Positions 19,850-23,635 of a stretch of DNA of 23,635 bases are shown one piece after another. The position numbers and the translations under genes are program-made. Location: positions 1-23,635 of IMG/VR virus record IMGVR_UViG_3300020408_000039. One strand, given 5' to 3'. Source of the stretch: a virus. The first letter of the stretch is position 1; the number at the start of each line of letters is the position of its first letter. The notes below the pieces were generated by a model. The model was given only the letters and a program-made list of their open reading frames with translations. It was not told the origin of the DNA and ran no database searches.

Positions 19850-22041
19850 TGGCAGAAAAAAAGACTATACGATTTTATAAATTTATTGCACCACCAAAAG
19901 ATGAGGGTGCAAAAATTTCGATTGGCGGTAAACAAGTATCGGGGTCAAGTTTTTCCACAACCATTAAAGCAATTAATTCCCTAGGGATAACAGTTAATAG
20001 TATAGGTGTAGCAGTACAAGCAGCAAGAGCACAACAGACTGCTCAAATGCAAGAAATATCGAGAAGAAATCAACTTGAAATTGATAGAGCAAATGCTCGT
20101 AAGATGAAGAAAGGTAATAAAATGGGTATTGGTTTAGCAGTTGGTGCATTAATGGCAAAAGCAGCACCTACATTCTTCGGATGGTTAGGTAAGTTGTTTA
20201 CAGGTCTTATGACCTTTGCTGCTCTTAAATGGTTAGGTAATAAGGAGAATCAAGAAAAATTAACTCTTGCAATGAAACGAATAGGAGGATTTTTCAAGGC
20301 AGTATGGGGATTGATGTCTGGAATTGTAAGTTGGATAGGAAAGTCGTGGAATCAATTATTTGGTGAAGATAAGTCTTTCTTGGACAGAATTGAAGGTGCT
20401 ATGAAGTTGATAACAGCGGGAGTTGTTGCTGCATTAGGATTAAAAATATTGAAGAATCCTGCATTGATGGTGAAAGGATTTACCAGTATGCTAAGTCTGG
20501 TTGGTAAAGGTATTATGAACCTAGGTAAATTCCTAGGTGGTAATTTCTTGGGTCAAGCAGGGTTAGGTATAGCACAAGGGTTTATGGCATATAATGATAT
20601 AATGGAAGATGAGGGTATAGATGAAGAATATAGACAGTCAGCAGCAATAGGTGGATCGGTAGGAGCAACAACAGGTGCAATAGGTCTTGGAATGATAGGT
20701 AATCAAATAGCAGGTCCTATCGGTGGTTTAATTGGTAATGCTCTTGGTGGATTTTTAGGAAAAAATGTAGGTAAATTTATTGGTCCTATGGTAAAGAAAA
20801 TCATAGATCCGATAAAAAAATGGTTTGGTATGGTTGCAGATTTTACTAAAAAATTACTGAAACCAGTTGGTGATGCAGTCAAAGACTTTTTTATAGCGTA
20901 TGGTGATCTTATGAGTAGGATTCTTGATATGATAGAACCACATATGCCAAAGATATTAAAAGCAGCAGAGATAATAGGTAAATACGCATTTGGTCCTGCA
21001 ATTTTGCTACTAAACACTCTTACGAAAGTTTTATCGTGGGTAGCAGGAAGTGGAAATCAAGATGAAACAGAGGAAACCTCTAACACTTCTACATTTAACG
21101 GAACTCCTTCAAATATTAATGGAGACCCCTTTAAAGGAGAAGGTGGTTCTACATATCCATTAAAAGGTTCTAATTTCTTAGGTGATTTTGTTGCGTCAGG
21201 CAGCAAATATGATGATACAGGAGATGGTACTGATACTTCCTTAATTTATCAGACTGTTGAAGAGTTAATTCAAACATATGGTGAAGGTGCAGAGTTAGGT
21301 CGTTATAGCATAAAACTCTCTGATGCTTTGGCAGCACTGAAGAGTATGGGTAAAGACCCTAAAACTTTCAAATTCAGTCCCGCAGGTCAAGATACTATCT
21401 TCAAAGAACTGAAGAATATGGCGGGATACCAAGATTTCTTGGGTGAGAAAATAGATGCAAGTCAATTTGCTTTAAATTTATCAAAATTCTTTGATGAGAT
21501 ACCTAGTTCAGAAGGGTCCGTAAATAACCAAACTAGAAGTTGGAAAGACACACTTGCAATGCTTGAAAGTTTGAAAGGTGGTAGAAGTAAAGGTGGTATC
21601 ATAAGTGGACCGCAATCAGGTTATCCCGTAGGGTTCAATCAAACATCATTTATTAATAGATCTAACGGTGGATTTGTAGGTCACGGAACAGAGTTTGTAG
21701 TACCTATAGACACACCTGATACCCGTAAAGATCCTAATCTTACAACACAAAGATTATTACAAGCAGTTGGAATTATATCAAAAACAACTAATGCTTCTGG
21801 TATATTAAAGAATCTACTAGACGTTACAACCGCAGGTGAACAGGAATTAGATAAAATGATGCAAAAACAACAGGTTCAGACTATCGTATTAGATGCAATA
21901 GAAAAACCTGTAATAGAAAAAGATGGTGGAGAAGGACAGTTAGTTACCCTCCCAGGGGATGAAAATCCTGTTACACCATATATACAAAGTAGATTTGGTT
22001 ATCTAGCAGAATCAAACACATCACCAAGTAACTTCTTATAA
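19849..22041 (+). CDS. Tape-measure-like tail protein 2, 730 aa (tandem paralogue)
   Basis: The start overlaps the previous stop (TAATG). It shares with protein 1 the N-terminal plan: RFYKFIAPPK, TIKAINSLGITVNSIG, then the motif QLEIDR, also found in protein 1, and a Gly-rich membrane-like hairpin (about residues 265-315, GPIGGLIGNALGGFLGKNVG) followed by the same IKKWFG-type helix. Hydrophobic segments near 95-125 and 140-160 fit the membrane-spanning parts of tape measure proteins. The C-terminus carries GGIISGPQSGYPVGF and GGFVGHGTEFVVP, short Gly motifs I associate with phage tape measure tails. One of the two may set tail length and the other may be a hub or ejection protein; sequence alone cannot tell which. 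Confidence 0.6.
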   Translation: MAEKKTIRFYKFIAPPKDEGAKISIGGKQVSGSSFSTTIKAINSLGITVNSIGVAVQAARAQQTAQMQEISRRNQLEIDRANARKMKKGNKMGIGLAVGALMAKAAPTFFGWLGKLFTGLMTFAALKWLGNKENQEKLTLAMKRIGGFFKAVWGLMSGIVSWIGKSWNQLFGEDKSFLDRIEGAMKLITAGVVAALGLKILKNPALMVKGFTSMLSLVGKGIMNLGKFLGGNFLGQAGLGIAQGFMAYNDIMEDEGIDEEYRQSAAIGGSVGATTGAIGLGMIGNQIAGPIGGLIGNALGGFLGKNVGKFIGPMVKKIIDPIKKWFGMVADFTKKLLKPVGDAVKDFFIAYGDLMSRILDMIEPHMPKILKAAEIIGKYAFGPAILLLNTLTKVLSWVAGSGNQDETEETSNTSTFNGTPSNINGDPFKGEGGSTYPLKGSNFLGDFVASGSKYDDTGDGTDTSLIYQTVEELIQTYGEGAELGRYSIKLSDALAALKSMGKDPKTFKFSPAGQDTIFKELKNMAGYQDFLGEKIDASQFALNLSKFFDEIPSSEGSVNNQTRSWKDTLAMLESLKGGRSKGGIISGPQSGYPVGFNQTSFINRSNGGFVGHGTEFVVPIDTPDTRKDPNLTTQRLLQAVGIISKTTNASGILKNLLDVTTAGEQELDKMMQKQQVQTIVLDAIEKPVIEKDGGEGQLVTLPGDENPVTPYIQSRFGYLAESNTSPSNFL

Positions 22042-23429
22042 TGGCAGATATTACCCAACCAAAAGGATATGAAATACAAGAGTTTGGTCTTTTAGTTTTA
22101 CCTGCTGACACATCTCCTAGAGAGGATTTGTCTGGATTACAATTTAGTGGTGATAATGCTTTTGATCTTCGTGGATTATGTTCACAATTTAAAATTATAC
22201 AGTCTGTAGATTCTCCTACAATGAGAATGGAGATTTTAATATATGATACTGCTGATATGGCAAGATTATTGAATGGTAATGAATATGTTAAACTTACCAT
22301 AAAGACTGATTCATCAGGAGATGAAGAACTTGAAATTATACAAAAAGTATTTAAAATTGGTGAAGTTACAAAGTCTGAACGTGCACAAACTTATATTTTA
22401 TATACCACATCACCTTCTACAGCATTGAATGAGACTAATCGTGTTTTTGAAGCATTTGTTGATAAACCTGGATCTGTTAGTATTGAGGATATAGAGAAAA
22501 AATATTTAAAAGAAACAAAGCACAAATTCTGGGAACCTGCTTCTGGTAATTTTAACTTTATATCTACATCTTGGAGACCTTATGATGCTATTTCATACAT
22601 TCAAGATAAAGTAGTTGGTTCAGTATCTAAAAGACCAGGATATTTGTATTGGCAAACACGTCAAGGTATGAGTTTTGCTACTATGGATTACTTGTGTTCT
22701 GAAAAAAACCCATCTTTTACAAATCCTAAAGTATTCACATATGTACAAGCAAACTTGACAGATGATTCAAATAATGCTTATAATATAGAGACATTGAACT
22801 ATCCAGATCGTGCAAATCACCTAGAAAGGATGCGTACTGGTCTGTATAGCAACGTTGTTATTGGAATATTATTGCCCGCCTTAACTGAAGGACATTTACC
22901 TTCTAATGGTGGAACTGAAACAACTGGGGAAGAGGACTCATCACCTGCGGGATCTATAAATCCTCCAATAAATATGGGTGCTAAAAAAGTATTTGATCTA
23001 GCAAATACTCTTAACTCTGGATTCCCCTTTTTCAGAGCGAATGACGAGTATTTCTCAGAAGAGAAACCAACTCGTATAAAACTAAGAGCACTTCCAGGAA
23101 TGAAAAATGCTGAGAGTGCTGAAAATCCAGAGGGAACATCTGCAAATATGAATTTCGACACTGTTTTGTGTTCGGCATACGCTGCATCACGTTGGCAATT
23201 ACTTAACGCAATTCGCCTAGATATAATAGTCCCTGGAAATATTGCTTTAGATGCAGGTGACATTATCGAGGTTAGGATACCTCTTTCCAATCCCGAAGGA
23301 CAATCCGAGAGATTGGAACTTGATCCAGTTTATTCTGGTAAGTATATGATTCTGGGTATAACACATAGTTGGCAACCCGCAGGTATTACCTCAAGATTAA
23401 ATCTATCAAAGGACAGTATCGACCAATGA
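22041..23429 (+). CDS. Baseplate hub protein, gp27-like, 462 aa
   Basis: The start overlaps the previous stop (TAATG). This length is near T4 gp27 (391 aa) and related hub proteins. The N-terminal half has a hub-like beta domain (FKIIQSVDSPTMRMEILIYD, then LTIKTDSSGDEELEIIQKVF). The C-terminal end has DIIEVRIPLSN and YSGKYMILGITHSWQPAGIT, the late strand pattern of hub proteins of the gp27/gpD family (SGKYxIxxxxH). A Gly/Ser/Glu-rich linker (about residues 290-315) divides two domains. The hub trimer sits at the centre of the baseplate below the tail tube. It ends with an ATGA junction to CP12. Confidence 0.72.
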   Translation: MADITQPKGYEIQEFGLLVLPADTSPREDLSGLQFSGDNAFDLRGLCSQFKIIQSVDSPTMRMEILIYDTADMARLLNGNEYVKLTIKTDSSGDEELEIIQKVFKIGEVTKSERAQTYILYTTSPSTALNETNRVFEAFVDKPGSVSIEDIEKKYLKETKHKFWEPASGNFNFISTSWRPYDAISYIQDKVVGSVSKRPGYLYWQTRQGMSFATMDYLCSEKNPSFTNPKVFTYVQANLTDDSNNAYNIETLNYPDRANHLERMRTGLYSNVVIGILLPALTEGHLPSNGGTETTGEEDSSPAGSINPPINMGAKKVFDLANTLNSGFPFFRANDEYFSEEKPTRIKLRALPGMKNAESAENPEGTSANMNFDTVLCSAYAASRWQLLNAIRLDIIVPGNIALDAGDIIEVRIPLSNPEGQSERLELDPVYSGKYMILGITHSWQPAGITSRLNLSKDSIDQ

Positions 23430-23635
23430 AAAGCATAGAAGACCACATCCAAAAAGACAAGGACATCATTGATGATCCATTAGCAAATCCTGCTGCACGT
23501 AGACACGCAAAAGTAGAACTTCACGATTTAGAGGAGTATGCGGAGCATCACAAAGAAGAGATTGAAGCAGGAGATCACCACGACCCTAACGCTTTAGAAC
23601 TATTCTGTGATCAGCATCCAGATGAACCAGAATGT
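23426..23635 (+). CDS. cp12: CP12-like Calvin-cycle inhibitor (C-terminus cut by window end)
   Basis: ATG 23426 is coupled to the hub gene by ATGA. Seventy codons are present without a stop. The end, LELFCDQHPDEPEC, is the C-terminal CP12 motif (E-FC-x2-P-x-x-x-E-C), where the two Cys form the redox-controlled disulphide. The N-terminal part (IEDHIQKDKDIIDDPLANPA) and the lack of the N-terminal Cys pair fit the cyanophage type. CP12 binds GAPDH and phosphoribulokinase and shuts down carbon fixation, which in phage infection is thought to push host carbon into the pentose-phosphate pathway for dNTP production. Only a few residues are likely missing. Confidence 0.88.
   Translation, partial: MKSIEDHIQKDKDIIDDPLANPAARRHAKVELHDLEEYAEHHKEEIEAGDHHDPNALELFCDQHPDEPEC

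Noticed and set aside
20595-20603. TGATATAAT extended -10 inside the second tape-measure-like gene
   Set aside because: No gene starts nearby and the motif is expected a few times by chance in DNA of this composition.
22817-23290. Minus-strand ORF of 157 aa opposite the hub gene
   Set aside because: It lies wholly inside the well-supported gp27-like gene and shows no motif or ribosome-binding site.
1-23635. tRNA genes, CRISPR arrays, insertion sequences or attachment sites
   Set aside because: I looked for cloverleaf ends, regularly spaced repeats, transposase motifs and terminal repeats and saw none; the packed phage gene layout leaves no room for them.

Overview
The window is about 23.6 kb of AT-rich, very densely packed DNA from a T4-like myovirus that infects marine cyanobacteria (a Prochlorococcus or Synechococcus cyanomyophage). 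T4 core genes are recognisable: RNase H, gp33, gp32, gp53, gp48, gp4, gp26 and a gp27-like hub. They are mixed with genes typical of cyanophages: PhoH, ThyX, 2OG-Fe(II) oxygenases, glutaredoxin, a DUF1825 protein and the Calvin-cycle inhibitor CP12. Most neighbouring genes overlap by ATGA, TAATG or TTGA, and there is no gene-free stretch over 300 bases. I see no tRNA, rRNA, CRISPR array or insertion sequence.

Layout. (1) 1-521: the end of an upstream gene, a mini-ORF, a strong intrinsic terminator, an extended -10 promoter and two small genes. (2) 532-3699: a 1055-aa virion protein, probably a fibre or decoration protein. (3) 3696-5767: small unknown genes, a 2OG-Fe(II) oxygenase, glutaredoxin and a membrane protein. 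(4) 5770-11760: the replication, nucleotide and late-transcription block, running RNase H, DUF6433-like protein, two small genes, ThyX, two small genes, PhoH, PD-(D/E)XK nuclease, gp33, DUF1825 protein, gp32. (5) 11775-12907: a second 2OG-Fe(II) oxygenase, a secreted His/Cys-rich peptide and an unknown protein, with two terminator-like hairpins inside coding sequence. (6) 12904-15002, minus strand: baseplate genes gp48 and gp53. (7) 15009-23429, plus strand: gp4, a gp2-like protein, a tail-tube-fold protein (gp54-like), gp26, a short frameshift-linked ORF, two tandem tape-measure-like proteins and a gp27-like hub. (8) 23426-end: CP12, cut off by the window edge.

The most interesting signal is at 17328-17548. 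gp26 ends in the slippery heptamer T_TTT_TTC, preceded by an SD-like GAGGGG. The -1 frame is open from there straight through a 57-aa ORF that lies just before the two tape-measure-like genes. This matches the architecture of the lambda G/GT and P2 E/E' tail-assembly-chaperone frameshift. It implies that gp26 makes a 236-aa product and a 301-aa fusion.

A second strong RNA signal is a compact H-type pseudoknot in the gene 32 leader followed by an unstructured, almost G-free stretch. This is the same plan as T4 gene 32 translational autoregulation. A 10-mer of the form (A/C)TAAATAA(C/T)T occurs at four gene junctions and resembles the T4 late promoter. Function calls rest on reading motifs and synteny by eye; no database search was run.
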